Positions 42,733 to 52,306 of a DNA stretch of 64,000 bases are shown in pieces. The notes under the pieces are model-generated. The model was given only the letters and a program-made list of their open reading frames with translations. It searched no databases and was not told the origin of the DNA. The position numbers and the translations under genes were made by a program. The DNA is taken from contig DVML01000025.1 of the NCBI GenBank assembly GCA_018714965.1, forward strand, positions 1-64,000, in the 5' to 3' direction. The stretch is from Fimihabitans intestinipullorum. Its GTDB lineage: Bacteria; Bacillota_I; Bacilli_A; RF39; UBA660. The stretch's first letter is position 1. Every line of letters starts with the position of its first letter.

Positions 42733-43563
42733 CAGTTATTAGGACTATTTGCACTTGTTTGTGGAAGCTTTTTCTATACCGAGAAGACTGTGTCTGTCGT
42801 TCGTGATATGGATGAAATTATGATACAGATTAAAGAACAGGCAGAGATAGATAAAACCGATGCGATCGATGCTAAGATCGATGGAGATATGGTCATTCCG
42901 GGTAAGAGTGGAAGAGAGATCGATATCGATCAAAGTTATCAGAAGATGAAACAATATGGGGCTTATACTCCGAAATTACTCGTGTACGAACAAGTAAAGC
43001 CTGCTCGTAGTATCGATCAATATTATCACAAGTATGTAGTAGGTGGAAATCCTTCAAAAAATCAAGCTACTATTATTTTTTTGGTGGATGAAAAAAGTGA
43101 TCTTACAAAGATAAAGAAAATTATGAATCAGGAAGAGGTGAAAGCCAATTATTTTGTCGATGGGATGTGGTTAGAACAGAACAACGAAGAGATGATTCAC
43201 TTGATCGAAGAAGGAAATATCATTGGAAATTTAAGTTATCAAAGAGATTATACGAATAGTTCTTTCGTGTGGATGGATACGATTATTCGAAGAGTAGGGG
43301 AACAAAAACAAGGATATTGTTATGCGGAAAATAAAGATAAAAAAGTGATCGATAATTGCAAGTTACAGAAAAATTTTACGATTGTGCCAAACCTTATTAC
43401 GAAAGAACATCCTTTTTCAGAAGTAAAAGAGAAGTTACAACCAGGTAGTATAATTTCTCTTGCAATTAATCAGACGACAGAAGAACAGTTGCTATCGATT
43501 GTTCGATATATTAAATCAAGAGGATATGCTATCGTTACTTTGGATGAGTTGTTGCATGAGTAA
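42718..43563 (+). CDS. Secreted or anchored NodB-fold protein lacking catalytic motifs, 281 aa
   Basis: An N-terminal signal/anchor helix (about residues 3-22) is followed by an acidic linker and, from about residue 115, a region with the pattern of polysaccharide deacetylases: ATIIFLVDEKSD in the place of TFDDGP, a VKANYFVDGMW strand matching VKATFFVTG, IGNLSYQ where HxxxH should be, and the C-terminal GYAIVTLDELL. The metal-binding Asp-Asp and His pair are missing, so it is probably non-catalytic, perhaps a wall-binding or regulatory homologue (YlxY/PdaB-like). Expression may be shaped by the hairpin over its start. Confidence 0.75.
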   Translation: MKKFFQLLGLFALVCGSFFYTEKTVSVVRDMDEIMIQIKEQAEIDKTDAIDAKIDGDMVIPGKSGREIDIDQSYQKMKQYGAYTPKLLVYEQVKPARSIDQYYHKYVVGGNPSKNQATIIFLVDEKSDLTKIKKIMNQEEVKANYFVDGMWLEQNNEEMIHLIEEGNIIGNLSYQRDYTNSSFVWMDTIIRRVGEQKQGYCYAENKDKKVIDNCKLQKNFTIVPNLITKEHPFSEVKEKLQPGSIISLAINQTTEEQLLSIVRYIKSRGYAIVTLDELLHE

Positions 43564-43643
43564 ATAAGATTGCATTAAGAAAATTTTAGTTGACAATTGC
43601 ATCTTCTGTTTGATATATTACAAATAGAGGAGGAGTGTGTTGT

Positions 43644-43889
43644 ATGAACGAGAGAAATAATATTCCAATGGAATATCAACCTATTTCGATGTGGGGATAT
43701 TTTGGATACGAAATTTTATTTGCAATTCCTTGCATTGGATGGATTCTTTTACTCGTGTTTGCATTTGGTGGAACTAGAAATATCAACGTACGTAATTTTG
43801 CTAGGTCTTATTTTTGCTTACTTATTATCGTTGCAGTGTTGTTTGGTATTTTTATGCTTCTTTCAGGTGTATATGCAGCAAATGTATAG
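43644..43889 (+). CDS. Small two-helix membrane protein, 81 aa
   Basis: A short Firmicutes-type membrane protein: MEYQPISMWGYFGYEILFAI starts a membrane helix, the cytosolic turn holds NINVRNFARSYF, and a second helix ends the protein. Similar small proteins with a PxxxWGYFGY motif are common in Clostridia and Bacilli, function unknown. GAGGAGGAG sits eight bases before the ATG at 43644. A terminator follows at once, and a DUF2752 gene begins just after it. Confidence 0.82.
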   Translation: MNERNNIPMEYQPISMWGYFGYEILFAIPCIGWILLLVFAFGGTRNINVRNFARSYFCLLIIVAVLFGIFMLLSGVYAANV

Positions 43890-43892
43890 GAG

Positions 43893-43918
43893 AAGAAATA
43901 GGAGACTATTTCTTTTTT
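43893..43918 (+). terminator. Terminator directly before DUF2752 start
   Basis: Perfect 9-bp stem AAGAAATAG/CTATTTCTT with GAGA loop and T-run; the next start codon follows within two bases. Confidence 0.8.
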
Positions 43919-43919
43919 G

Positions 43920-44267
43920 ATGATGCAGCAGTTAAAAGAAGATTTAAAACAGATGAAATTTGCACTCCTCGCTATTTTTATCTATGTTTGTTTTATGCAA
44001 GTGATATTTGAAACGGTTTGTCCGATGAAAGTTTTTTTCGGCATCGATTGTCCAGCGTGTGGGTTAACTCATGCAGGTATTTGTGTTCTTTTAGGAAAAT
44101 GGGAAGAAGCTTGCATGTGGAATCCGACAATCTTTTTGTGGATGTGGTGTATTTTTTGGTTTGTGATCGACCGTTATTGCTATCATTGGAAAGTTAAAAT
44201 ATTTCCATATGGATTTATCATAGTTGGAATTTTGACGTTTGTATGGTATTGTTTTAAACTTGTATAA
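43920..44267 (+). CDS. DUF2752-family membrane protein, 115 aa
   Basis: DUF2752 signature CPMKVFFGIDCPACGLTHA, with the CPACG motif after the first membrane helix, then two further helices. Function unknown; the family often sits with small membrane proteins, as here. The start codon (ATG at 43920, or 43923) lies two bases after a terminator T-run and has no ribosome site of its own, so it depends on read-through or starts further in. Confidence 0.85.
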   Translation: MMQQLKEDLKQMKFALLAIFIYVCFMQVIFETVCPMKVFFGIDCPACGLTHAGICVLLGKWEEACMWNPTIFLWMWCIFWFVIDRYCYHWKVKIFPYGFIIVGILTFVWYCFKLV

Positions 44268-44290
44268 AAAGCTTAGGGAAGAAGCTTTTT
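44266..44290 (+). terminator. Terminator after DUF2752 gene
   Basis: 9-bp stem AAAAAGCTT/AAGCTTTTT with 7-base loop, over the stop codon. Confidence 0.8.
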
Positions 44291-44333
44291 ATAATTGATT
44301 ATCTATGTTAGAATAGATGCGAGAGGTGGTTTT

Positions 44334-46541
44334 ATGAAAAAGCCAGAATTACTTGCTCCTGCGGGAAACATGGAATCTCTTTATGCCGCAATCGAAGCAG
44401 GATGTGATGCGGTTTATTTAGGGGGATATACATTTGGAGCTCGTGCTTACGCGGGGAATTTTTCTTTAGATGAAATGAAGGAAGCTGTACGATATGCTCA
44501 TTTATATGGGGTAAAAGTTTATGTCACAGTGAATACTGTAATCTACGAGTCTGAAATTGAAATGTTACTTGATTACGTAGATGAATTAGTAAAGATTCAC
44601 ATAGATGCTCTCATCATTCAGGATTTAGGAGCTTTTGATCTCATTCATCAAATTTATCCTGATTTGGAGTTGCATGCTTCTACACAGATGCACATTCATA
44701 ATGTGAGCGGTGCTTTGATGATGGAAAAATTAGGTGCAAAGAGAGTGGTGCTAGCGAGAGAAACTCCGATAGAAGTAGTACGAGAAGTAAAGAAAAAGAC
44801 GAAAATCGAAGTTGAAATTTTTGTACATGGTGCACTTTGTGTGAGTTACTCTGGACAATGTTTGATGAGTAGTTTGATCGGAGGAAGAAGTGGAAATCGT
44901 GGAAGCTGTGCGGGAAGTTGCCGTCAAAAATACACAATGGTAGAACTAGTTCAAGGAAAAGAAAAAGTAGTAAAAGAAGAAAGCTACTTGTTATCGATGA
45001 AAGATCTAAATACACTAGAACATTTATCAGAATTGATCGATGCGGGAGTGGAAAGTTTTAAAATCGAAGGTAGAATGAAGAGTCCAAGTTATGTTTATTG
45101 TGTCGTTTCTCTATATCGTGAGGCGATTGATTCCTATCTACAAAAGGGAAAGGTATCGATCAATCAAAAAATGCTTGAAAATTTATCGTATATCTTTCAT
45201 CGTCGATTTACGAAAGGATTTTTATTTCACGAAGACAATGATCGAATTACAAATCCGTTTCGACCAAATCATCTTGGAGTTCCTATTGGCAAAGTAGCAC
45301 AGGTAAAAGGAAACAGAGCGTTTGTAACATTATCTTTACCAGTTATTCAAAAAGACGGTGTTCGCATCATCAGAAAAGAAGATACAGGTTGTTTTTTAAA
45401 TGTATTTTATAAAAATGGCAAAAGAATTAGTGAAGCGAATGCAGGTGATACAATTTCTTTCGATGTGAAAGGAAAAGTAGAAAAAGGAGCAACAGTCGTA
45501 AAAACCTACGATGAGAAATTGGTGTGTTCGATTCAAGATGAAATCGATGCGCGAAAAAGAAAAGTTCCTATTTGGATGCATGTTATATTACGTGCAGGAG
45601 ATCCGATGATATTAAACGTAACAGATGGAAAGAATGAAGTTAAAGTTGAAAGTTCGCAATTATTAGAAGAAGCAAAAAAGACACCGACATCAAAAGATAG
45701 AATTCGCGAACAATTAGAACGATTAGGAAATACTGTATATCGTTGCGAAGAAATTACATTCGAACAACAAGAGGATATATTTTTACCGATCTCTGTTATC
45801 AATGAAGTACGTAGACTTGCGATTTCTAAGTTAGATGACCTTCGATTAGAACGTCCAAAATTAACGAAAAAAGGATATCGTGCTACACCTATTTCTATAG
45901 AACGTACAGAAAATATCGAAGTTTACTTTTCTACGCAAACACAATATGAAAGATTAAAAGATTGTGGATTAAAGCTAATTACTGATATTGAAAATAAAGA
46001 GAAGTATCAGGAAAATATGATATGGAAATTACCTAATGTGATAGAGAAATATCCAAAAGAAAACGCAACTGTCATGGTAGAAGAAGTAGGTGGGTTAGAA
46101 AGTTACTCCGATTTCGTAACTGGGGTAGGATTCAATGTATGTAATTCTTATACGGTTCATTTGCTTCATAAGTTAGGGGCAAAAGAAGTAACACTTTCTT
46201 ACGAGTGTAATGATATTCAAATAGAAGAATTGATGGAAGCTTATTTCGAACGGTATCAAACACTTCCGAATGTCGCTTTGATCGTTCGAAGTGTTCCTCG
46301 TATGATGACGACGAAGTATCGATTATTGGAACATGGAAATCCACAGAAGCAATACTTTTTGAAGGACCGATTCCATAATTTGTATCCGATTTACACAAAC
46401 CGAGACGGAATGCATTTGTATTTTGATCATGTTGTGGAAAGAGGACCGATTCAAAATTATCGCGAGATGGGAATTCAAAATTTTCGATATGAATACTTAC
46501 CGCCAGAACGAGTGGATGGGGTTTTAAAAATACCAAGATAA
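44334..46541 (+). CDS. U32-family peptidase, RlhA-like (RNA hydroxylation), 735 aa
   Basis: The N-terminal 300 residues are the U32 core: PELLAPAGNMESLYAAIEAG, GADAVYLGG-type strand, the GNRGSCAGSCRQKY cysteine motif near residue 186, and a SFKIEGRMKSP strand. The extra 400 residues match the layout of long members such as RlhA (23S rRNA hydroxycytidine synthase), with a DUF3656-like middle. U32 proteins of this kind are now linked to RNA hydroxylation rather than proteolysis, using prephenate-derived hydroxyls and an iron-sulfur cluster. GAGAGGTGG sets the start at 44334. Single-gene unit. Confidence 0.88.
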   Translation: MKKPELLAPAGNMESLYAAIEAGCDAVYLGGYTFGARAYAGNFSLDEMKEAVRYAHLYGVKVYVTVNTVIYESEIEMLLDYVDELVKIHIDALIIQDLGAFDLIHQIYPDLELHASTQMHIHNVSGALMMEKLGAKRVVLARETPIEVVREVKKKTKIEVEIFVHGALCVSYSGQCLMSSLIGGRSGNRGSCAGSCRQKYTMVELVQGKEKVVKEESYLLSMKDLNTLEHLSELIDAGVESFKIEGRMKSPSYVYCVVSLYREAIDSYLQKGKVSINQKMLENLSYIFHRRFTKGFLFHEDNDRITNPFRPNHLGVPIGKVAQVKGNRAFVTLSLPVIQKDGVRIIRKEDTGCFLNVFYKNGKRISEANAGDTISFDVKGKVEKGATVVKTYDEKLVCSIQDEIDARKRKVPIWMHVILRAGDPMILNVTDGKNEVKVESSQLLEEAKKTPTSKDRIREQLERLGNTVYRCEEITFEQQEDIFLPISVINEVRRLAISKLDDLRLERPKLTKKGYRATPISIERTENIEVYFSTQTQYERLKDCGLKLITDIENKEKYQENMIWKLPNVIEKYPKENATVMVEEVGGLESYSDFVTGVGFNVCNSYTVHLLHKLGAKEVTLSYECNDIQIEELMEAYFERYQTLPNVALIVRSVPRMMTTKYRLLEHGNPQKQYFLKDRFHNLYPIYTNRDGMHLYFDHVVERGPIQNYREMGIQNFRYEYLPPERVDGVLKIPR

Positions 46542-46544
46542 ATC

Positions 46545-46575
46545 AATAGAAAAGCGTAGACTTTTCTATTTTTTT
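46545..46575 (+). terminator. Terminator after U32 gene
   Basis: 10-bp stem AATAGAAAAG/CTTTTCTATT with 6-base loop and T-run. Confidence 0.88.
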
Positions 46576-46611
46576 GTATTATAATAAATGACAATTTTAG
46601 GAGGTGATCAC

Positions 46612-48960
46612 GTGATAAAAACTAACTTGCCAGTCATTTTATTACGTAATATGTTATTACTTCCTAATAACGAGTTAAGATTCGAGTTCGATCAAGACGA
46701 AACAAAAAATATATTAGATGTCGCGGAACTATTTCACGAAAATAAATTACTTGTTGTAAGTAGTGAAGATTCATTAGAAGAAATGCCAGATTTAGAAGGA
46801 CTACCTAATGTTGGAGTGATTGCAGTCATCGAAAGTAAAATGGAATTGCCTAATGACAAAACGCGAGTCGTGATTCGTGGACTAGAACGAGCTCACATTA
46901 TAGAGTACTTAAATATTACGCGTACGAAAGAAGTATTAGAAGCAATTGTTCAAAAAGAAGAAGAAGAGGAAATTTCGGAGGATAAGAACCGTATTTTAGT
47001 ACATAAATTACTTACGGAATTAGAAAGCTACCTAAAAAAAATTCCTTATATGAGCAATAGTATGATGGCGTCGATTCGCAAAGAAAAACAACTGCCTATC
47101 GTTACAGATATGATTGCTCCTCATCTCCCTATTTCGACGGAGAGATACTATGAATATTTAGGAGAATTTAAAGCTGTCATTCGTGCAGAGATGATCTTAA
47201 AAGATCTATATGAACAAGAGCATATATTCGAGGTTGAAAAAGAGATTGATCAACGAGTAAGAAAAGAAGTAGATCAACATCAAAAAGAGTTTTTATTACG
47301 TGAACGCATGAAAGTGATTCAAGAAGAGTTAGGAGAAGAAGAGTTTTCTAAAACAGAGGTAGATCGCTTTTTAGAAAAAGAAAAGAAATTACGTTTGCCC
47401 AAAAAAGTAAAAGAACGTTTAGATAGTGAGATACACCGTTACAAGTCTTTGCCACCGATGTCCCCTGAAGTGAATATGATTCATACATATATCGATTGGA
47501 TTTTAGATTTGCCTTGGAGAAAATATTCTGAAGATTGTAAGGACTTCTCTTTCGTTCAAGATAAACTAAATGAATCCCATGCGGGATTATCTAAAATTAA
47601 AGAACGTATTATAGAATTTTTAGCGGTTCGACAGATGGCAGGTAAAATGTCAGGTTCGATTATCTGTTTTGTCGGACCTCCAGGTGTAGGAAAGACGTCA
47701 CTTGCTTTTTCTATCGCAAAGGCGATGAAACGAGAATTTGTGAAAATTTCAGTCGGAGGAGTTTCCGACGAATCAGAGATTATGGGACACCGTCGCACTT
47801 ATATCGGAGCAATGCCCGGACGTATTATTCAAGCGATGAAGCGATCTCACACCAATAACCCAGTTTTCTTGATCGACGAAATCGATAAAATGACAAAATC
47901 GATTCATGGGGATCCGGCAAGTTGTTTTTTGGAAATTTTAGATCCGGAGCAAAATAAAATGTTTCGTGATAACTATATCGAGGAAGCGTATGATTTATCG
48001 AATGTCTTATTTATTTTGACAGCGAACGATATCGATGAAATTCCAGATCCGCTTCGCGATCGACTTGAAATTATCATGTTGGATGGTTATACGGAATATG
48101 AAAAACTCGATATAGCTAAAAATTATTTAATTCCAAAATTATGTCGTACTCACGGGTTAAAACAAAAGCAAGTGGAAATAAGTGATCGAGAGATTCTATA
48201 CATGATTCGATATTATACAAAAGAAGCAGGAGTACGTGAATTAGAAAGACAATTGGAAAAAGTGCTAAGAAAGATCGTGACAAAAATCGTAGTGGCACAT
48301 GAAAAAAAGAGAGTATACCACATCTCTCATCAGGATTTGTTATATTATTTAGGAAAAGAAAAATTTCAATATATGAAACGAGGAAAAAACGTTCCCGGGG
48401 TGGTCAATGGGCTTGCATATACTTCCTATGGTGGAGATACATTGCCGATTGAAGTGAATTATTATAAAGGAAATGGAAATCTTGTATTAACAGGGTGTTT
48501 GGGAGATGTGATGAAAGAGAGTGCTACGATTGCACTTTCCTATATTAAATCAAATGCTGAAATGTTACATATTCCATATAATATGTTAGTAGAAAACGAT
48601 ATTCACATTCACGTTCCGGAAGGAGCGATTCCAAAAGATGGACCTAGTGCGGGAATTACGTTAGTAACAGCTCTTTATAGTGCATTTCAAAAGTTAAAGG
48701 TAGAACGAACGATAGCGATGACTGGAGAAATCACATTACAAGGGCAGGTATTACCTGTTGGAGGAATTAAAGAAAAAAGTCTTGGAGCAGCACGGCAAGG
48801 GATTAGAACAATTTTGCTTCCTCATGAGAACTTAAAAGATTTAGATGAGGTTCCAGAGGAGATCAAAAAGAAAATTCGTTATATTCCAGTAAAATACTAT
48901 GTGGATGTATTAAAGTATTTGAAAGAAGGAAAAGAATATGATTTTGCGAGAAATAGATGA
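46612..48960 (+). CDS. lon: ATP-dependent protease La (LonA)
   Basis: A hexameric AAA+ protease for misfolded and regulatory proteins. It has the N-terminal Lon domain (about residues 1-200), Walker A GPPGVGKTS (about 355), Walker B FLIDEIDKM, sensor motifs, and the Ser-Lys protease dyad in KDGPSAGIT (about 678) and GGIKEKSLGA (about 720). GTG start at 46612, right behind AGGAGGTG. It is the first gene of a likely five-gene transcript: the next gene begins inside its last codons. In Bacillus lonA is followed at some distance by the heme genes and spoVID. Confidence 0.97.
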   Translation: MIKTNLPVILLRNMLLLPNNELRFEFDQDETKNILDVAELFHENKLLVVSSEDSLEEMPDLEGLPNVGVIAVIESKMELPNDKTRVVIRGLERAHIIEYLNITRTKEVLEAIVQKEEEEEISEDKNRILVHKLLTELESYLKKIPYMSNSMMASIRKEKQLPIVTDMIAPHLPISTERYYEYLGEFKAVIRAEMILKDLYEQEHIFEVEKEIDQRVRKEVDQHQKEFLLRERMKVIQEELGEEEFSKTEVDRFLEKEKKLRLPKKVKERLDSEIHRYKSLPPMSPEVNMIHTYIDWILDLPWRKYSEDCKDFSFVQDKLNESHAGLSKIKERIIEFLAVRQMAGKMSGSIICFVGPPGVGKTSLAFSIAKAMKREFVKISVGGVSDESEIMGHRRTYIGAMPGRIIQAMKRSHTNNPVFLIDEIDKMTKSIHGDPASCFLEILDPEQNKMFRDNYIEEAYDLSNVLFILTANDIDEIPDPLRDRLEIIMLDGYTEYEKLDIAKNYLIPKLCRTHGLKQKQVEISDREILYMIRYYTKEAGVRELERQLEKVLRKIVTKIVVAHEKKRVYHISHQDLLYYLGKEKFQYMKRGKNVPGVVNGLAYTSYGGDTLPIEVNYYKGNGNLVLTGCLGDVMKESATIALSYIKSNAEMLHIPYNMLVENDIHIHVPEGAIPKDGPSAGITLVTALYSAFQKLKVERTIAMTGEITLQGQVLPVGGIKEKSLGAARQGIRTILLPHENLKDLDEVPEEIKKKIRYIPVKYYVDVLKYLKEGKEYDFARNR

Positions 48961-49762
48961 ATTATGGATCGATCAAATTGAGGCGGAATTATACGTCGAT
49001 TACTTATGTTATGCAGAAGATAGTCAACTCTCTAAAGAGATGTTATTGCGACTCAAGAATCCGGATTATTCAGAGGCGTTATATTATTTGTTATTAACGG
49101 TCGTACCAGAAGGTGTAGATATTTCTGAGAAGATTCGTCACAGAATGCTGTTGTTACTTGAATTGATAGAGATTTATTTTCCGCAGGACGTATTATTTTC
49201 TGATGCTATCATGACTTATTGGAAAGAAGCACTATTTCAAAAGCAAGGGGTAAAAGAAACCAAAATAGAAGCAAGAGAAAAACTACAATTTTTAAGTTGT
49301 ATCGATGTAAAAAAAACTGACGAGCAAGAGAGAAGATATGATGAGAAAAGGGCGAGAGAATATGCTTTTTTCCGATTTCTCTGCCAAATAGATGTAACCG
49401 AGAGGGGAAAGAATGGAGTTTATCTATATGCGGATTACATTCTTGATCCTTATCTACCATCAATTATCGATGATTGGTATAACCGATTTCCCGCAATATT
49501 TAGAATCGATGAAATGACTGAAAAGATCGTATTTTTACTATCATCTCGCAGTGCTCTTACGAGGGCGGAGATAGAAGATTCTATTGATTTCGAGGTAGAG
49601 ATAGAAGATGGGATCTTTCAGCATCAATATTCAAAGGAAGAAATAAAAAAGGTTCAATCACTAGATCCACACGGATTCGTGGATGATTTATTAAATGATA
49701 TACAAACAATGCTGGCATCATATGATCAAAACAATATGCCACGGAAAAAGTTAATGGCTTAG
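48938..49762 (+). CDS. Unrecognised acidic helical protein 1 of lon cassette, 274 aa
   Basis: No family recognised. The protein is highly charged, mostly helical and lacks a signal peptide or membrane segment. Near the N-terminus is LYVDYLCYAED, echoed in the next two products, and the C-terminus ends FVDDLLNDIQTMLASY followed by a basic RKKL tail, similar to the next gene's ending. It overlaps lon by 23 bases, with AAGGA eight bases before its ATG, so its expression is tied to lon. It could be a Lon adaptor, substrate or unrelated cargo; context alone suggests the link. Confidence 0.8.
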   Translation: MILREIDELWIDQIEAELYVDYLCYAEDSQLSKEMLLRLKNPDYSEALYYLLLTVVPEGVDISEKIRHRMLLLLELIEIYFPQDVLFSDAIMTYWKEALFQKQGVKETKIEAREKLQFLSCIDVKKTDEQERRYDEKRAREYAFFRFLCQIDVTERGKNGVYLYADYILDPYLPSIIDDWYNRFPAIFRIDEMTEKIVFLLSSRSALTRAEIEDSIDFEVEIEDGIFQHQYSKEEIKKVQSLDPHGFVDDLLNDIQTMLASYDQNNMPRKKLMA

Positions 49763-49772
49763 GAGGTATAAT

Positions 49773-50591
49773 ATGGCACGACATACAAAAGAAGAAATAG
49801 ATTATGCATACGACCAAGCAAATATTGAAAATATTTTACAATACTTTTGCTATGCAAATCCTATTCAATATAGAATCGAAGAGGATCCGTTATTATTATC
49901 GGTTGATTTCGTAATGGAACTAATGGATTTAATATTATCGTATTCTGAGAATAAAAACATCTCAAAGTCGATTCGCAATAACTTAATTGGCTTGATCAAT
50001 TATATGGGAAGAATTGCTCCACACTATGAGACGATCGCACAACCAGGGCTTTTAGAAGAGTTAAAACACGTATTAAGACAAAGTTCTGAAGAAAATAAAG
50101 AATCAAGTGAATACATGCTTTTTTGCGATACGAGAGAAGACATGGTTAGTAAGGAAGAGTATAAAATTCATAAGGAACAATATCGAGAAGAATTATATGC
50201 TTTTTTATTAGATGAGACTTATTTTTTTGATCATTGTTGTATACCCGATTTGGACGTTAATAATTTGATTTCGCTCGCACGTAGACCGGATGTTTTGTCA
50301 ATGGTCTATCGTTTTATCGATAAACATAAAATCCTGATAGAAGCCCCTTTATGTCACGATCGATTACAGTTGTTACTTTTTGTACGTGATGCTATGGAGC
50401 AAGCTACAACGTCTCTTGAATTTCGATTTACAGAACAAAGCGGTCATGAAACGAGAGTTCAAGTAGATCATGAATTATTTTCACATTTATATCATTATCA
50501 TGAAGCGTCAGAGCTAAAGGAACTCAAACACAATTTAGAAAGTTATCATAAAGGAGAAGTTCCAATAAGAAGAAAATTGGATTTAAACTAG
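49773..50591 (+). CDS. Unrecognised acidic helical protein 2 of lon cassette, 272 aa
   Basis: Same size class and composition as its neighbours: soluble, charged, helical. The N-terminal motif ILQYFCYANP resembles LYVDYLCYAED of the preceding product, and its tail (LKHNLESYHKGEVPIRRKL) resembles that product's tail, so a distant paralogous relation is plausible. A strong AGGAGG site overlaps the upstream stop. Mid-protein it has FFDHCC, not obviously a metal site. No function can be assigned. Confidence 0.8.
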   Translation: MARHTKEEIDYAYDQANIENILQYFCYANPIQYRIEEDPLLLSVDFVMELMDLILSYSENKNISKSIRNNLIGLINYMGRIAPHYETIAQPGLLEELKHVLRQSSEENKESSEYMLFCDTREDMVSKEEYKIHKEQYREELYAFLLDETYFFDHCCIPDLDVNNLISLARRPDVLSMVYRFIDKHKILIEAPLCHDRLQLLLFVRDAMEQATTSLEFRFTEQSGHETRVQVDHELFSHLYHYHEASELKELKHNLESYHKGEVPIRRKLDLN

Positions 50592-50605
50592 AAAAGAAGG
50601 ATTTT

Positions 50606-51418
50606 ATGAAAAGTCAAGAATATGAAGAATATAAGGAAGTAGTTGTAGATTGCTATGTAGAATATCTGATATGTATACCAGAACTTTCAGAATTGAATAT
50701 GCTTGGGAACTTTTTGTGTACTGATTTGGTTGCTCAGAAAAAGCTTCAAAAGATCGTTGATGAAATGGACGAGCATAAAAATTGTGGGCTAGAAAAAAGA
50801 AAGCGTTTGAGGGAGTTATGCGCTGTTGCGTATCATTACGCAAAAGAAAAAAAGTGGATTGCGGAACAAGAAAAGTATGAATCATTATCTTGTAAGATTG
50901 CTACATTGTCAAGTGAAAATTACGACACTTTTTATCGTCGACAATTTTTAGATATTTTAGATGTTTCTATGCAGGAGAATGTCTTAGAAAGTCATACAAC
51001 AAGAGAGTTAGAATTTACATTAGATCAAATCAAATGTTTACAATATATCTGTTTGGTAGATTTATCGAAAGTAGAAAACATTCTTCCACAGATTGAGTAT
51101 TATGTAAAATATCCTTTTACAAGTTATATGGCTGATATGTTATTAGATCAGTATCCAATACTTGTTACAAATGATGCTTTTTATTACTTTATGAAGCATG
51201 TATATATGGTACGACTTGCTTTTTTAACGACGATGCAGCAGTCTATCGATGTGGAATGGATGGGACAGAGTTCAACCATTACGTGTACAGATGAAGAATA
51301 TGATGATTTGTATTATTTTGATCCACTTGAACATCAAGAGAATTCTTTTCAAACGTTAGAAGAACTTCGCGATCAATGGACAAAACCACATAGTGGAAAA
51401 TCTATGTTGATAAGTTAA
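50606..51418 (+). CDS. Unrecognised acidic helical protein 3 of lon cassette, 270 aa
   Basis: Third in the row; soluble and helical, with eight cysteines scattered mainly in the N-terminal half. CYVEYLICIPEL near residue 17 recalls the YLCYAE motif of the first product. The C-terminus holds an acidic, aromatic segment (DEEYDDLYYFDPLEHQ). AAGGA site, 14-base gap from the gene before. No known family or catalytic motif is visible. Confidence 0.8.
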   Translation: MKSQEYEEYKEVVVDCYVEYLICIPELSELNMLGNFLCTDLVAQKKLQKIVDEMDEHKNCGLEKRKRLRELCAVAYHYAKEKKWIAEQEKYESLSCKIATLSSENYDTFYRRQFLDILDVSMQENVLESHTTRELEFTLDQIKCLQYICLVDLSKVENILPQIEYYVKYPFTSYMADMLLDQYPILVTNDAFYYFMKHVYMVRLAFLTTMQQSIDVEWMGQSSTITCTDEEYDDLYYFDPLEHQENSFQTLEELRDQWTKPHSGKSMLIS

Positions 51419-51428
51419 GGAGAGTAGT

Positions 51429-52244
51429 ATGTTAGAAGATAGAGAGTATATGACGCAAGATAGATTTGATGTATGGTTGAATGCAAAATTATATCAACCG
51501 GATTTTCAGATTGACGAGGCTTTTTTAAGAGATCTTTTTCAGTTTGAGACGGACGAGTTTCTCATAGATTTTCTATATCATGTGTTTGTTGGAAAATATA
51601 TGGGAGGGTATCCAAAGGAACATCTAATAGACTTACTTTGTGAAATTCAGTCGGTCCCACATTTGATAGATCATGAGAGAACGTTATATCAAACAGATCG
51701 ATTAGTAGAGATGATCGAGCATGCTGATGATCATAATAGGTACTGGTATTATAAAAATTGGAAATATACACATCTTTTAAACGATTCTTACAATTATAGT
51801 TTATTAGAAGAAGATATTTATGAGTTGATTATTTTGGAAAATGAGGTTCTCCATTATCTAGATGAGAAAGTTTTATATGATCTAGAAGAAGAAAAAGATT
51901 TTCAAAAAGGGCAAAGACTGGAGCGCACATTTCAAAGGTTGCTACATTCCACGCATACGACGTGTGCGATTCAAGCTTTGATTTACGATGTTGAAGAATT
52001 GATTGTAGATAATGATTATTATACTGAAATCATGAAATTACTAGAAGGAAGAAAACAAATTTTAACTTCTTTGCACGAAGATAAAATCGAAAGAAGATCA
52101 CTATCTCTTTTTCATGATGGAAGATTGATTACTGTAGACTATGGAGATACAGAGTCTAATATAGATAAAACTGTACGATATATGGATCAAGTATATAAGG
52201 AAGATTATGGAAGCGAAAGATATCAAAATACATTATTTCATTAA
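51429..52244 (+). CDS. Unrecognised acidic helical protein 4 of lon cassette, 271 aa
   Basis: Last gene of the cassette, 10 bases after the previous stop, with an AAGGAGAG site. The protein is acidic and helical with many Asp, Glu, His and Tyr residues. Its N-terminus (FDVWLNAKLYQPDF...FLRDLFQFETDEFLIDFLYHVF) has the same helix pattern as the others, with little direct identity. A strong terminator follows, closing the lon transcript before the spoVID homologue. Confidence 0.8.
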   Translation: MLEDREYMTQDRFDVWLNAKLYQPDFQIDEAFLRDLFQFETDEFLIDFLYHVFVGKYMGGYPKEHLIDLLCEIQSVPHLIDHERTLYQTDRLVEMIEHADDHNRYWYYKNWKYTHLLNDSYNYSLLEEDIYELIILENEVLHYLDEKVLYDLEEEKDFQKGQRLERTFQRLLHSTHTTCAIQALIYDVEELIVDNDYYTEIMKLLEGRKQILTSLHEDKIERRSLSLFHDGRLITVDYGDTESNIDKTVRYMDQVYKEDYGSERYQNTLFH

Positions 52245-52273
52245 ATAGATAGTTCTAGGCTATCTATTTTTTT
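52243..52273 (+). terminator. Terminator of lon cassette
   Basis: 10-bp stem AAATAGATAG/CTATCTATTT with 7-base loop and T-run. Confidence 0.88.
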
Positions 52274-52306
52274 CATATATTGTAGTAAATGTGGAGGGAG
52301 AGAATT

